This document shows positions 18,912 through 29,555 of a DNA stretch of 64,000 bases, one piece after another (positions within the stretch are counted from its first letter, which is position 1; each line of letters opens with the position of its first letter). The stretch is from Bernardetiaceae bacterium (lineage in GTDB: Bacteria; Bacteroidota; Bacteroidia; Cytophagales; Thermoflexibacteraceae): the NCBI GenBank assembly GCA_025056255.1, contig JANWVT010000001.1:1-64000 (forward strand). Reading direction: 5' to 3'. The notes under the pieces were generated by a model that saw only the letters and a list, made by a program, of their open reading frames with translations, was not told where the DNA came from and did not search any database. Position numbers and translations under genes: made by a program.

Positions 18912-21900
18912 TTAGTGGGACTCTCTCTCTAAGTAGTGGCGCGTTACACCCATTGAAAGATAAATTTGGTCTTGTACTTTCACGCGAATGTTCTGCTCAA
19001 TAAGGCGCCAGTTTCTTGCATTGGGATAGGTGCGGTTAGATAAAAATACGTATACTAAGTTATATTGTGGGTCTACCCATACACCTACGCCAGTAAATCC
19101 ATTATGTCCGTAGGTAGCAGGCGAACAATAAGCTGAGGTGGGTCCTCCGCTTCCTCTAATGGGCTTATCCCAACCTAAGCCCCTGCGATTGTGGGGCACC
19201 GTTCGCTTCTCGGTAAAGAAAGGCACTGTTTGGGCTTGATTAAAAAACTTTTTGCCTCCATAGTAGCCATTTTGTAAATTCATTTGCATTAAAATAGCCA
19301 CATCGTTGGCATTGCTGAAAACCCCTGCATGTCCAGCTACTCCTCCTTGCAAGGCAGCGTCGGGGTCGTGTACTACACCTTGAATGCGTTTTTTACGAAA
19401 GTACTTGTCTTCCTCTGTGGGCGCAATGCGCGATTTTTCTATTCGATTGAGTGGCAAGTAGCCCATAGTAGACAATCCTAATGGTCGATAAAAATATTGT
19501 TCTACAAACTGGTCTAAACACTGCCCGGTTTGCTGTTCTACAATTTGTTTAAGCAGGTAAAATGGTACATCGGAATAAAAATAGCCGTACAAGCCGTTGG
19601 AGGCTTTGTTGCTGCGCAGAGGGCTTTCTCTGAGCCACTTCCAAACCTCTGCATGAATTTTAGCAGAGGCATACAGGTTCTCGTCTACGGGGATAGTGTG
19701 TTGCTCTGTCATTTGGCTGGAATAGTACTCTGGCTTGTACTTTCCTTTTTCCATTGTATGCCACCAATGCGGAACGCGCTGAATAAGCCCTGCCTGATGC
19801 AATAAGATGTCGCGCAAAATTAGGTCGGCTTTATTAGTTCCTTGAAGCTCTGGCAAGTAATCAGCTACTTTTTTGTTGATATCTAATAGCCCGCGGTCGT
19901 GCAAATACATCACGGCTTGCATAGTGGCTGTTACTTTGGTCAACGAGGCTAAGTCATAAACAGTCTCATCATCAACCAAAGCAGCTGAGGGCTCATAGGT
20001 TAAGTGCCCATAGTTGCGGTTGAATACCACATTGCCGTTGCGGGCTACTAGTATTTGACAGCCGGGCATAGCATGGCTAGCAATAGCCTGATTGACAATG
20101 CTATCTATCTTATCCAGTATATAGCTGCTCATGTGCTCTTGTTCTGGCAGAAAGGTGTATTTCAGGCGGTTGAGCGAAAATATCGAGCACCCTGCCCCTG
20201 CTTGAATATTGGGAGAAACGCTTACCGGCAGTCTGGCATTGGTAGTAACCGCCCCAAAGAGTACTTGGGGCACTACAATTTGTACATCGCTGTTGTTTTC
20301 GTATGCACATACTAAATAAGAGGCATCATCGAAAAATTTCAGACTGTACGGATTGCCGAATACGACCGGTATCACTTTCGTATACTCAGATAACTTTTTA
20401 ATGAAGTTGCGGCTTGCCTGCGAAATGCCAAAATCATTTTCTATGCGATTGGTAGTGCTTACGCCAAGTAAACCAACAATTACTACTTTTTTATTCTTCA
20501 ACTTAGGAAGTAAAGCATCGTAAGTAGCGTCGCCAGCAGTTTTATCGGCAATTTGGTAATGTTCAAACGGAGCGTACTTACCCAAAATGCGTTGGAAGTC
20601 ATTGTTTTGCTTGGCACCAATTACTACTGAGGCAAAAGAAAGTTCTTCTAAGTTTTTGAATGGTATCAGGCTGTCGGCATTGCGTACTACGGTAACGGCT
20701 TGCTCATACAGTTTCATGCGCAGCGCTTTTGCCTGAGGCGTGTTTAAGTCTTCTATCAGGTTTGGGATGGGAATAGGTTTGTATTGGTGCAAGCCAGCGA
20801 AATATTTTGCCATGAGTATTTTTTTAACACGACGCTCTATTTCTGCCATGCTAATCTCGCCGGCAGCAATTGCCTCTTTTATTTTGGCAACCCCCTTGGG
20901 AACATCAAGAGGGAAAAGGAGGCAGTCGTTACCGGCTTTTAACGCTAACAAATCTGTTTCTCCGGGCGAATAGTTTGCCGAAACTCCTTTCATATTCAGC
21001 GCATCGGTAAAAATCAACCCCTGAAAGCCGAGTTGATACCTGAGCAAGTCAGTTACAACGGCTTGTGAGAGTGTAGTAGGCTTTTTAGGGTCGGCATCGT
21101 AGGCTGGCAAGTTAATGTGCGCTACCATGATGCTCATCACGCTGTCCTGAATCAGCTTGCGGAAGGGATATAGTTCAACTTCTTCTATTCGTCGGCGGTC
21201 GTGTTTAATAATAGGCAAGGCATAATGAGAGTCGGTATCGGTATCTCCGTGTCCGGGGAAATGCTTGGCGTTGGCAATAATGCCATTTTGCTGCATACCA
21301 CGCATGTAGCTAAGTGCCTTTTCAGCTACTTTTTCTTTGTTTTCGCCAAAGGAGCGAATTCCGATAACTGGATTGGCGGGATTTACATTTACATCGGCTA
21401 CGGGTGCAAAGTTGATGTGGATACCCATTCTTTTCAACTGACGGGCTATTTCCGCTCCCATGTCATAGATTAGTTTGTTGTCGCCAATAGCTCCAAGTGT
21501 CATGGCTTTGGGGAAGCTGATTGTGCTGTCTAAGCGCATGCCCAGTCCCCATTCGCCATCTATGGAAATGAGCAGGGGAATTTTGGCAAGTCGTTGGTAC
21601 CGGTTGGTTAGCAGCGCTTGCCTTACTGGACCTCCTTGAAAAAAAATCAGTCCGCCAATATGATATTGGCTTACAAGTCGGTCAATTTCTCTGTAATGTG
21701 ACTCGTCGCGGTTGGAGTAGGCTGCTACCATAAACAATTGCCCAATTTTCTGCTCGTCGGTCATGGTTCGCAAAACGCTGTCTGCCCATTCGTGCTGTTG
21801 CCTGAGTTTTTCCAGATAAGCAGGGTCGAGCTGCCTTACCTCCCCTTTCGTTGATGGAGCAGGCACATCAATGCTTTTTGCACTTAGTAAAAACAACAAT

Positions 21901-22082
21901 AACCAAAAAAACGATAACCGCTTAGCCATTGGAATAATTCTGAACAAGCCCCTAAAACAATTAAGCATGACAAAAAAACAGAGGCATGAAACATGCCACA
22001 TCTGTAGCGCATCACAAAAGAATCGTTTTTTGCCAACAAACGCTGTTGGGGCAGAAAATTTTCCCCTGTAATTTTTTCGCAA
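18912..22082 (-). CDS. Fusion of GH3 N-terminal (NagZ-like beta-N-acetylhexosaminidase) and serine hydrolase (beta-lactamase/PBP-like) domains
   Basis: KHFPGHGDTDTDSHYALP GH3 motif; SLTKVTATMQ SxxK and YFYSDVPF YxN-like motifs; true start is probably the internal MAKRLSFFWLLLFLL signal peptide near 21.93 kb. Confidence 0.9.
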   Translation of the reverse strand: MRKNYRGKFSAPTAFVGKKRFFCDALQMWHVSCLCFFVMLNCFRGLFRIIPMAKRLSFFWLLLFLLSAKSIDVPAPSTKGEVRQLDPAYLEKLRQQHEWADSVLRTMTDEQKIGQLFMVAAYSNRDESHYREIDRLVSQYHIGGLIFFQGGPVRQALLTNRYQRLAKIPLLISIDGEWGLGMRLDSTISFPKAMTLGAIGDNKLIYDMGAEIARQLKRMGIHINFAPVADVNVNPANPVIGIRSFGENKEKVAEKALSYMRGMQQNGIIANAKHFPGHGDTDTDSHYALPIIKHDRRRIEEVELYPFRKLIQDSVMSIMVAHINLPAYDADPKKPTTLSQAVVTDLLRYQLGFQGLIFTDALNMKGVSANYSPGETDLLALKAGNDCLLFPLDVPKGVAKIKEAIAAGEISMAEIERRVKKILMAKYFAGLHQYKPIPIPNLIEDLNTPQAKALRMKLYEQAVTVVRNADSLIPFKNLEELSFASVVIGAKQNNDFQRILGKYAPFEHYQIADKTAGDATYDALLPKLKNKKVVIVGLLGVSTTNRIENDFGISQASRNFIKKLSEYTKVIPVVFGNPYSLKFFDDASYLVCAYENNSDVQIVVPQVLFGAVTTNARLPVSVSPNIQAGAGCSIFSLNRLKYTFLPEQEHMSSYILDKIDSIVNQAIASHAMPGCQILVARNGNVVFNRNYGHLTYEPSAALVDDETVYDLASLTKVTATMQAVMYLHDRGLLDINKKVADYLPELQGTNKADLILRDILLHQAGLIQRVPHWWHTMEKGKYKPEYYSSQMTEQHTIPVDENLYASAKIHAEVWKWLRESPLRSNKASNGLYGYFYSDVPFYLLKQIVEQQTGQCLDQFVEQYFYRPLGLSTMGYLPLNRIEKSRIAPTEEDKYFRKKRIQGVVHDPDAALQGGVAGHAGVFSNANDVAILMQMNLQNGYYGGKKFFNQAQTVPFFTEKRTVPHNRRGLGWDKPIRGSGGPTSAYCSPATYGHNGFTGVGVWVDPQYNLVYVFLSNRTYPNARNWRLIEQNIRVKVQDQIYLSMGVTRHYLERESH

Positions 22083-22135
22083 AGTAAAAATTTCGCGTAG
22101 TTTAGAAATAGTTTATTTCATTAACTATTTGAATT

Positions 22136-25100
22136 ATGAATGGCGCAAAACTACCTCAAAGCTCGGCACTCGCAAAACGACTGATTTTCTTAGGATTGTT
22201 TTGGAGTGTTACTGCTTACGCGCTTGCACAACAGGTGCAGATGTACACCATCAGCGGGCGCATCACTGAAACAAGTACCAACCAGCCTTTGATTGGCGCA
22301 AACGTTCAGCTGAAAGGCACTTCTACGGGTACTATTACCGACGTAGAGGGAAAGTTTACCATGACCGTTAGCACCGCCCCGGGCGATTACATCCTTGTAG
22401 TCAGCTTTGTGGGGTACGGACGTCGGGAGCAAAAAATCACGTTGGGCAGTCAAACTGCTGTTAGCGTAGACGTTAGCTTGCAAGAGGATTTCATTGGTTT
22501 GGAAGAGGTGGTAGTAACCGGTACATCGATTGCTACCAGTAAAAAGCAATTGGGCAATTCTATTCACACGGTTTCTGCTCGGCAAATGCAAAACGTAGGT
22601 ACGCCCAGTTTATCAGCAGCCTTACAGGGTAAAATTGCTGGTGCACAAATTATGCAGAACTCCGGAGACCCTGCCGGAGGCGTTTCTATTCGCTTGCGTG
22701 GTGCCAGTTCTATCAATTCTTCTTCTGAGCCGCTTTATATCATAGACGGTGTCATTGTGAACAACAATACCAACAACGTTACCAATCTGGCTGTAAGTAT
22801 TAGTGGCAACAACGACTTTCAACCCGGACAAAACCGCCTGTTAGATATCAACCCAAACGATATTGAACGCATTGAAGTGCTCAACGGAGCAGCAGCAGCC
22901 GCCATCTATGGCTCGCGTGCTAACAACGGAGTAATTCAAATTTTTACTAAGCGCGGTAGTGCGGGAAAACCCAAACTAACTTTTTCTACCTCTTTCATGA
23001 TTAGCCAGTTGCGCAAAGAGTTTCCACTCAACATGCATCCCGAGCGATTCGGTCCACCAGTAACACGCACCGGCTTTGGTAACGACCAGCGTCTCACAAC
23101 TATTTTGCTGTTTAACCGCTTGTTCACGGAAAAAACACCTGTAACCCGCTACAACTACTGGGACGATATTTTCCAAACGGCATTAGGAACAGATAACTAT
23201 GTCTCCGTAGCAGGTGGTAAAGACGATACCAAGTATTTCTTCTCTACTTCTTACTTCAAAAACCAAGGTATTGTTCGCAATACTGACTTTGAACGCATCA
23301 CGGGTCGGTTGCGAATTGACCAAAAAATGACCGACTGGGCAAAGTTTTCAGCAGGTTTGAGCTATACGCGTAGCTTTGCCAACGAAAAACCCGACGCTAA
23401 TACATTCAATAGCCCAATTAACTCGGTATTTATTACAGATAACGTTTATAACCTAAGAGAGCGCGACGCCAATGGCAACTTGCTGCCCGTAGAGCCTGTG
23501 CGCATCAATCCACTTAGTGTGATTGAAGACTTGAAACAGACTAACCAAACCAATCGCACTATTGGCGACTTTCAGCTAAACCTTGCTCCGCTAAAAGGAT
23601 TGGGCATAGACTACATCTTTGGTTTTGATACCTATACACAATTGGGGCAAAACTTCTTCCCGCGCATTCCCTATGCAGGGGTCAGCGCTGCTTTGTTTCC
23701 CGATGGCTACGCCGCTACTGCAACTGCACAGGTATTGCAAATCAACAACGACCTCAACATGAGCTATCAGGCAGACCTGAGTGAAAAGCTCAAATCTACC
23801 ACCCAACTGGGGGCTACTTGGCAATACGATCGCAGCAATTTTGCCCAAGCACAAGGACGCGACATGGTGCCTTTTGTAGAAACCATCAGCGGTGCTACTA
23901 ATTTGTTCACCCCTGCTACTGAGGTGCGAACTGAGCGCAGTATTCAAGGTTACTTTTTGCAACAAACTTTTAACTACGGCGATTTTCTGTTTTTAACAGC
24001 AGCAGGCAGAATGGATGCCTCATCGGTGTTTGGTCCTAACAGTCGTTGGCAGTTCTTTCCCAAAGCCTCTGCCAACCTGATTGTATCGGAAATGGACTTT
24101 TGGAAAAACGCCTCTTTTGCCGAAAAAGTTAGTACCTTCAAATTGCGCACTGCCTACGGCGAATCGGGCAACCTTACTGGCATAGGACCCTACGACCGTT
24201 TCAGCAACACTATTCCGGTGCAGTTAGTAGGGCGCCAATCGTTAATTCGCAGCGTGGTACTGGGCAACCCAGACGTGAAGCCTGAACGCCAAGCAGAAAT
24301 TGAAATAGGAACAGACATCTATTTTCTCAACAATCGCTTTGGGGTGGAACTGACTTGGTACAACAAAGAAGTTCGCGATTTGTTATTGGAGCGCACTATT
24401 GCTCCATCAGAAGGCGGTGCCTCCATCAATGCCAACGTGGGTAGTATGACCAACAAAGGAATCGAACTGGCATTGCGCGCAAATATTTTGAAAAACAAAG
24501 ATTGGAACTGGAATGCTACCCTTATTTACAGCCGCAACCGCAACAAAGTCAACATTCCGCAAGAAGTGATTCGCTTCTCTGCCGACGCTAATAGAATGAG
24601 CAGCGCGGTGAATGGCTTCCCACTGGGCGTGTTCTATGGCACAGCTTATGCCCGCAATCCAGATGGTTCGCTGTTGCTGACCAACCGTCCGCAAACTATT
24701 GGCGGGGTAACCTTGCAAGCAGGATTGCCGCAGCCCGAGCGCGTAGGGCGCAATTCGGAAGGACAACCCACAGGTGCTTTGGTAAACCGCGTACTTGGCG
24801 ACCCCAACCCGCGCTACATTGCTTCCTTGTCTAACGACATCAGTTGGAAGAATTTCAACTTCCGCATACTATTCGATGCTGTACAAGGTTTTCAAGTGAA
24901 TAACCTCAACTGGACAACAGCCAACAACGTAGGTATTGGTCCGTTGGCGGTGCAGGAATTGCGCGGCGAATTACCTCGCGGCTGGGTAAGCTTAGTAGGT
25001 GGATTTGGCGGCGAGCGCATCCGCGAAGAAATGATTAAAGACGGCTCTTTTGTGAAGTTGCGTGAAATAGCTCTTTCTTATACGCTGGCTCCCAAACTAC

Positions 25101-25279
25101 TTGGCGTAAGCAACCTTACCATAGGGGTTTCAGGTCGCAACCTGATTTCGTGGGACAACTACCCAGGCTTTGACCCTGAGGTGAACTCTGGCGGACAAAG
25201 CAACCGCATCCGCGGCGACGACTTCGGTACTGTTCCTATTCCACGTACTTTCCAGTTGAACCTTTCTGCACAGTTCTGA
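22136..25279 (+). CDS. SusC/RagA-family TonB-linked outer membrane protein
   Basis: Carboxypeptidase-like N-domain, plug (LRGASSINSSSEPLYIIDGVIVNN, ERIEVLNGAAAAAIYGSRANNGVIQIFTKRG), beta-barrel. Confidence 0.95.
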   Translation: MNGAKLPQSSALAKRLIFLGLFWSVTAYALAQQVQMYTISGRITETSTNQPLIGANVQLKGTSTGTITDVEGKFTMTVSTAPGDYILVVSFVGYGRREQKITLGSQTAVSVDVSLQEDFIGLEEVVVTGTSIATSKKQLGNSIHTVSARQMQNVGTPSLSAALQGKIAGAQIMQNSGDPAGGVSIRLRGASSINSSSEPLYIIDGVIVNNNTNNVTNLAVSISGNNDFQPGQNRLLDINPNDIERIEVLNGAAAAAIYGSRANNGVIQIFTKRGSAGKPKLTFSTSFMISQLRKEFPLNMHPERFGPPVTRTGFGNDQRLTTILLFNRLFTEKTPVTRYNYWDDIFQTALGTDNYVSVAGGKDDTKYFFSTSYFKNQGIVRNTDFERITGRLRIDQKMTDWAKFSAGLSYTRSFANEKPDANTFNSPINSVFITDNVYNLRERDANGNLLPVEPVRINPLSVIEDLKQTNQTNRTIGDFQLNLAPLKGLGIDYIFGFDTYTQLGQNFFPRIPYAGVSAALFPDGYAATATAQVLQINNDLNMSYQADLSEKLKSTTQLGATWQYDRSNFAQAQGRDMVPFVETISGATNLFTPATEVRTERSIQGYFLQQTFNYGDFLFLTAAGRMDASSVFGPNSRWQFFPKASANLIVSEMDFWKNASFAEKVSTFKLRTAYGESGNLTGIGPYDRFSNTIPVQLVGRQSLIRSVVLGNPDVKPERQAEIEIGTDIYFLNNRFGVELTWYNKEVRDLLLERTIAPSEGGASINANVGSMTNKGIELALRANILKNKDWNWNATLIYSRNRNKVNIPQEVIRFSADANRMSSAVNGFPLGVFYGTAYARNPDGSLLLTNRPQTIGGVTLQAGLPQPERVGRNSEGQPTGALVNRVLGDPNPRYIASLSNDISWKNFNFRILFDAVQGFQVNNLNWTTANNVGIGPLAVQELRGELPRGWVSLVGGFGGERIREEMIKDGSFVKLREIALSYTLAPKLLGVSNLTIGVSGRNLISWDNYPGFDPEVNSGGQSNRIRGDDFGTVPIPRTFQLNLSAQF

Positions 25280-25300
25280 GCAACCCTACAACAACTTTAA

Positions 25301-26614
25301 ATGTGTAATCGTATGAAACTCATCCATATCAAAAAAGTCCTATTTTGTGGATTATTGGTCATTGTGCTAATAACTCCTTCTTGCACATTGGATTATGTAA
25401 ATCCTAATGCGGCAACCGAAGATGCTGTGTTGAGCAATACTTCAGGGTTATTGGCTTTTTCCAACGGCTTGCGTCGGCGCTACATTGTAGGTGGGGCAAG
25501 CCCGTTGTACACGGTTATTACTACCTCTGGCTTGGCTACCAACGAGTTGCGGGTAGTGAATGCTGGTAACGCCGATATTGCAGCTTTGGCAAATGGCAGA
25601 GATAATGTAAACGGTCTCAATCCGGTGATTATCAACATGTGGCAAAACCTCAATATCCTCAACGCCGACTGTGACCGCATTATTGCCAATGTGCGCAACA
25701 TTCCCGACCGTGCTACTGCTGCTGCCGTGCAAGCACACGCTCACCTTTACAAGGCATTGGCACTGGGCTGGCTGGCAACGTTCTGGGAACAGGCTCCTAT
25801 TACAACAGGTAAAAATGCTACTTTTAGCAGTCGTACAGCCGTTTTGGAAACAGCTGTGCGCCTGTGCGATGAGGCTGTTACCTTGTTAGCCGCCAACCCC
25901 GTTCCGGCAACTTTTACCAACGTGGTAGGCAACGATATAGACTTGCCCAATGCTTTAAACGCACTTTCTGCCCGCTATAACCTCATGTTAGGACGCCACC
26001 AACAAGCATTTGAAGCAGCAGGGCGTGTATCGCTTACCTCCCGCTCCCGCTTTGTGTTTGATAATGTTTCACAGAATCCCATTTTTCGCACTTCCTTTGT
26101 AACCAACAACGTACACGAAGCACAAACCAATTTAGGTTTGCCGCCCGCTCTTGCTCCTGCTGCCAACGACCAGCGCGTACCGTTCTATATCACCTCGGCA
26201 GTGCCACCACGCGGGCGAGGATTCTTTCTATCCGATGACACAGCTATCCCACTATATCTGCCCGGCGAAATGATATTGATTCGCGCCGAAGCACAAGCTC
26301 GACAAAACAGACTTGCTGAAGCTGTTGCAGAGTTAAATCGCGTATTAACCAAAACCCCCGCCCAAGATATTTACGGCGTAGGGGCTGGATTGCCTCCCTA
26401 TGCCGGTCCGATGACGCAAGATGCTATCTTAACGGAAATTTACAGAAACCGCTGTATCGAATTGTATTTAACTGGCATGCGCTTGGAAGACAGCCGTCGT
26501 TTTGGACGTCCCGGTCCTTCTACTCCTAATGCTGAGCGAAACCGCAATTTTTATCCCTACCCATTTACGGAGCGCGACAACAACCCAAGTACGCCCCCCG
26601 ACCCAGCAAGCTAA
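25301..26614 (+). CDS. SusD/RagB-family nutrient-binding lipoprotein
   Basis: Immediately follows susC; lipobox SCTLDYVNPN; C-terminal EIYRNRCIELYLTGMRLEDSRRFG. Confidence 0.9.
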   Translation: MCNRMKLIHIKKVLFCGLLVIVLITPSCTLDYVNPNAATEDAVLSNTSGLLAFSNGLRRRYIVGGASPLYTVITTSGLATNELRVVNAGNADIAALANGRDNVNGLNPVIINMWQNLNILNADCDRIIANVRNIPDRATAAAVQAHAHLYKALALGWLATFWEQAPITTGKNATFSSRTAVLETAVRLCDEAVTLLAANPVPATFTNVVGNDIDLPNALNALSARYNLMLGRHQQAFEAAGRVSLTSRSRFVFDNVSQNPIFRTSFVTNNVHEAQTNLGLPPALAPAANDQRVPFYITSAVPPRGRGFFLSDDTAIPLYLPGEMILIRAEAQARQNRLAEAVAELNRVLTKTPAQDIYGVGAGLPPYAGPMTQDAILTEIYRNRCIELYLTGMRLEDSRRFGRPGPSTPNAERNRNFYPYPFTERDNNPSTPPDPAS

Positions 26615-26640
26615 GTCAGCTGCATACCGCCAACCCACAC

Positions 26641-26676
26641 AACAACCGAGTGTGCAAAAAAGCACTCGGTTGTTTT
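26641..26676 (+). terminator. Intrinsic terminator downstream of susD
   Basis: aacaaccgagtg-N10-cactcggttgtt 12-bp perfect stem followed by ttc. Confidence 0.8.
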
Positions 26677-26894
26677 CTTGCGCCGAGTTAAAGCATGTGA
26701 ACAATTCAATTCCTATGCGCAGTAGCTTTCCTACGGAACAGCTCAGTCAATAGCAGCACATAGAGCACACCACACGGGGTTGGTAGCACTAATAGACCCA
26801 ACAGACTTCCCACGTTTTGCGGAACTTACCCAGTAGCATAGCCAATATTGCATTTTCTCAACTCAACCTTATTGGTCTCTAATTGGGGAAGAGA

Positions 26895-28058
26895 CTATCG
26901 TTTGTACAATTTTGGCGGGAAGAGGTAGCCCACCCTTATGTCCATAAAATCTGCTGTTCGCGTATGCGCTTTCAGGTTGAGCCCTCCAAAAATGCCATTT
27001 GGCGCCTTGTAGGTAAGTTCATAGCGCTGGTAAACCGGATGCATGGCTTTGTAGGGAGCATAAATGTAAATACCTAATTGTTGTGCAAAGCCAAAGCGTC
27101 CTACAAGCAACTCATGCCCCAGTAAAATGCCAGCTCTGGTAAACTCATGGCTCCGCTCAGGTTCATAACGACGCAACCACTCGCGCAATGAATAGTCTAC
27201 CGTTACTTCCATGCCTAAGCCGAGTGCACTAATTCTACCCACTCGACGCGAAAGATCAGTAGTAGCTCCTAAAATCCAATATCGCTCCGCATCGTTGCGC
27301 TCAGCAGTTTTAGCAGTCGTATAAAAAGCTGCCCGGTATTGCCATCTGATTGGATATTCTTCTCGCCAATCGCTTTTTTGAAATACAGGAAATGTGAATT
27401 TTTGCGGTACATAATCAACAGCCAAGCCCAGAGTAGGGAAATTGATTCCCTTATTAGGCTGTTTAAGCCCTCCGTTAGAAATGTGGTTGAAATTGCCATG
27501 CGCCCGCAAGGTAATGTGCGAAGTTAAGCGGTAGTTGATACTCAGGTTCATGAGCAGGTTAAAACTGATAGGGGTGCTGTAAAACAAGTTGAGCGGATTG
27601 TGGACCGGATGAAAAACGCGATTGAGATAGCTAAAACCAGCCCCTAATCGATAAGAAACACTTAGCCGAGCAGGAGCAGCCATGAAAGGTTCTACAAATG
27701 CTGTTGCTGACCAAGCACTGCCCAAAATTGAGGGGTTGTCGAAACTGAAATAGCCCGCCGAGATGCCAATTCGCGGATAACAAGAACAATATTGCCAATA
27801 TTGCCGACGCAACAATTGCCGACTAACCTCCATTTCTACCCCGCGTGGACGAGAAAAAGAAATACTCCTAATCTCCTCAGAATGTGGTAAAATAACCCCA
27901 TAATGAGCTCTAATACCCCAAGCAAGAGGTTGTGCAATGGTTGAATCGGACTGTTGGGCTTGAATACAATTAGAAAAAAAAGTGTGCATGCCAACTGCTA
28001 TCAACTGTAATAAGCGCTGCATCATGTTCCCATCAGATTGTGCTATTGTAAAACGCAC
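26895..28058 (-). CDS. Acyloxyacyl hydrolase / PagL-like outer membrane lipid A deacylase family
   Basis: YPRIGISAGYFSFDNPSILGSAWSATAFVEPFM and NFNHISNGGLKQPNKGINFPTLGLAVDY (HxSNxG) motifs. Confidence 0.75.
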   Translation of the reverse strand: MRFTIAQSDGNMMQRLLQLIAVGMHTFFSNCIQAQQSDSTIAQPLAWGIRAHYGVILPHSEEIRSISFSRPRGVEMEVSRQLLRRQYWQYCSCYPRIGISAGYFSFDNPSILGSAWSATAFVEPFMAAPARLSVSYRLGAGFSYLNRVFHPVHNPLNLFYSTPISFNLLMNLSINYRLTSHITLRAHGNFNHISNGGLKQPNKGINFPTLGLAVDYVPQKFTFPVFQKSDWREEYPIRWQYRAAFYTTAKTAERNDAERYWILGATTDLSRRVGRISALGLGMEVTVDYSLREWLRRYEPERSHEFTRAGILLGHELLVGRFGFAQQLGIYIYAPYKAMHPVYQRYELTYKAPNGIFGGLNLKAHTRTADFMDIRVGYLFPPKLYKR

Positions 28059-28170
28059 GGTTTTTCATTAGGGTTATCAAAACATTTTTTGTAAAACCTG
28101 CGTAAATCGGAAAGAATTTTCTAACTTTCGTTCAGTCAACCATCATCCGAAACCTTAAAAGCCAAACAAT

Positions 28171-28560
28171 ATGACTCACTTTGAGAAAGTAAAACATTAC
28201 CTGCAGGAATTGGGTTACGACATTGCCCGTGAGGATGTAATAGACCAAATTTACGTTATCAATGCGCCAGAAGATGGCATCCAAAACCTCGTTGTGGACT
28301 GTAACGAACCTATTTTGGTTTTAGAACAATACCTGTTTGATATTGACAGTAGCGATGCAAAGGTGCTCAAATCTCTATTGCAGAAAAACCGGGAGATTGT
28401 TCACGGTGCGTTTGTATTAGACGATACAGGCAAACGCTTGCTTTTCCGCGATACGTTGCAGTTAGAAAATCTTGACTTGAACGAAATAGAAGCCAGTATT
28501 AACTCTCTCAAACTACTCATGGCAGAGTATGCCGATGAGATGCTTGAATTTGCCAAATAA
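28171..28560 (+). CDS. YbjN/type III secretion chaperone-like small protein
   Basis: 129-aa acidic protein directly upstream of pspA; fold-level resemblance only. Confidence 0.6.
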   Translation: MTHFEKVKHYLQELGYDIAREDVIDQIYVINAPEDGIQNLVVDCNEPILVLEQYLFDIDSSDAKVLKSLLQKNREIVHGAFVLDDTGKRLLFRDTLQLENLDLNEIEASINSLKLLMAEYADEMLEFAK

Positions 28561-28599
28561 CACTTCCATTCATTTATCACAAACAACCAGTTTTCACAT

Positions 28600-29346
28600 A
28601 TGGGAATTTTCAAAAGACTTTTCAGCATTGGCAAAGCAGAAGCGCACAGCGTTCTGGATAAACTGGAAGACCCCATCAAAATGACAGAGCAGGGTATCCG
28701 CGATTTAAAAGAAGATTTGAACAAAAGCCTACAAGGGTTGGCAGAGATTAAAGCACTTGCCATTCGTGCCAAAAATGATAATGCTAAGTTTATTAACGAC
28801 GCCAAAACCTACGAACAAAAAGCCATTATGCTGCTACAGCGCGCTCAAACAGGGCAGCTTGCTCCTGCCGAAGCAGACCGTTTAGCCAGCGAAATGCTCC
28901 GCATGAAAGAAACGGCTGAACAGGAAGCACAACGAACTGCTAAAGAATTGGCAATGCACGAGCGAAGCGTAGCTACTGTGGAGCAAAACATTAACAAACT
29001 AAAGAGCAAGATCAGTACCTACGAAAACGAACTGCGAACATTGAAGGCACGTGCTAAGGTAAGTGAGGCTACTAAAAACATCAACAAGCAGTTGGCACAA
29101 ATCGACTCGAGCAGCACCATTGCCATGCTGGAACGCATGAAAGAAAAAGTTGCCCGAGACGAAGCCCTTGCACAGTCCTATGGTGCTATTGCTTTGGAAG
29201 GCAAAACAATTGATGAAGAGGTAGATAAAGTACTAGGAACAAGCACTCAAACTGATGCCTTGTTGGAATTAAAAGCTAAAATGGGACTACTGCCTCCTAC
29301 TACCCCACCTGCAGAGAGCGGCTCTTCCACACCACCCACACCGTAA
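28600..29346 (+). CDS. pspA: PspA/IM30 family protein
   Basis: GIFKRLFSIGKAEAHSVLDKLEDPIKMTEQGIRDLKEDL and long coiled coil. Confidence 0.92.
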   Translation: MGIFKRLFSIGKAEAHSVLDKLEDPIKMTEQGIRDLKEDLNKSLQGLAEIKALAIRAKNDNAKFINDAKTYEQKAIMLLQRAQTGQLAPAEADRLASEMLRMKETAEQEAQRTAKELAMHERSVATVEQNINKLKSKISTYENELRTLKARAKVSEATKNINKQLAQIDSSSTIAMLERMKEKVARDEALAQSYGAIALEGKTIDEEVDKVLGTSTQTDALLELKAKMGLLPPTTPPAESGSSTPPTP

Positions 29347-29363
29347 ATTGCGTTTCAATACAT

Positions 29364-29399
29364 AAAACAGCCATCCTATTATTGAGGGATGGCTGTTTT
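29364..29399 (+). terminator. Intrinsic terminator downstream of pspA
   Basis: aaaacagccatcc-N10-ggatggctgtttt. Confidence 0.8.
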
Positions 29400-29515
29400 G
29401 TTACTCTTGGGTGAGGTTTGCCTTCTTAAAGATAACACAGCAGCAAGTGTAAGACAGTAGCATAAGGTTCGGCTTTACCCTTATTACTTTTTACCAAGCC
29501 CCTATACTTAATGCA

Positions 29516-29547
29516 AAAAAGGCTACCTCTGAAAAGGTAGCCTTTTT
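29516..29547 (-). terminator. Intrinsic terminator downstream of rpsC
   Basis: aaaaaggctacct-N6-aggtagccttttt. Confidence 0.8.
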
Positions 29548-29555
29548 CGAAAAGA

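Noticed and set aside
22136-26614. A full polysaccharide utilisation locus
   Set aside because: SusC/D pair present, but no dedicated glycoside hydrolases, sulfatases or regulator in the same operon; the adjacent GH3 fusion looks like a cell-wall enzyme on the other strand.
28171-29346. Type III secretion chaperone/effector pair
   Set aside because: The small protein only resembles YbjN/T3S-chaperone folds and its partner is clearly PspA; no secretion genes nearby.
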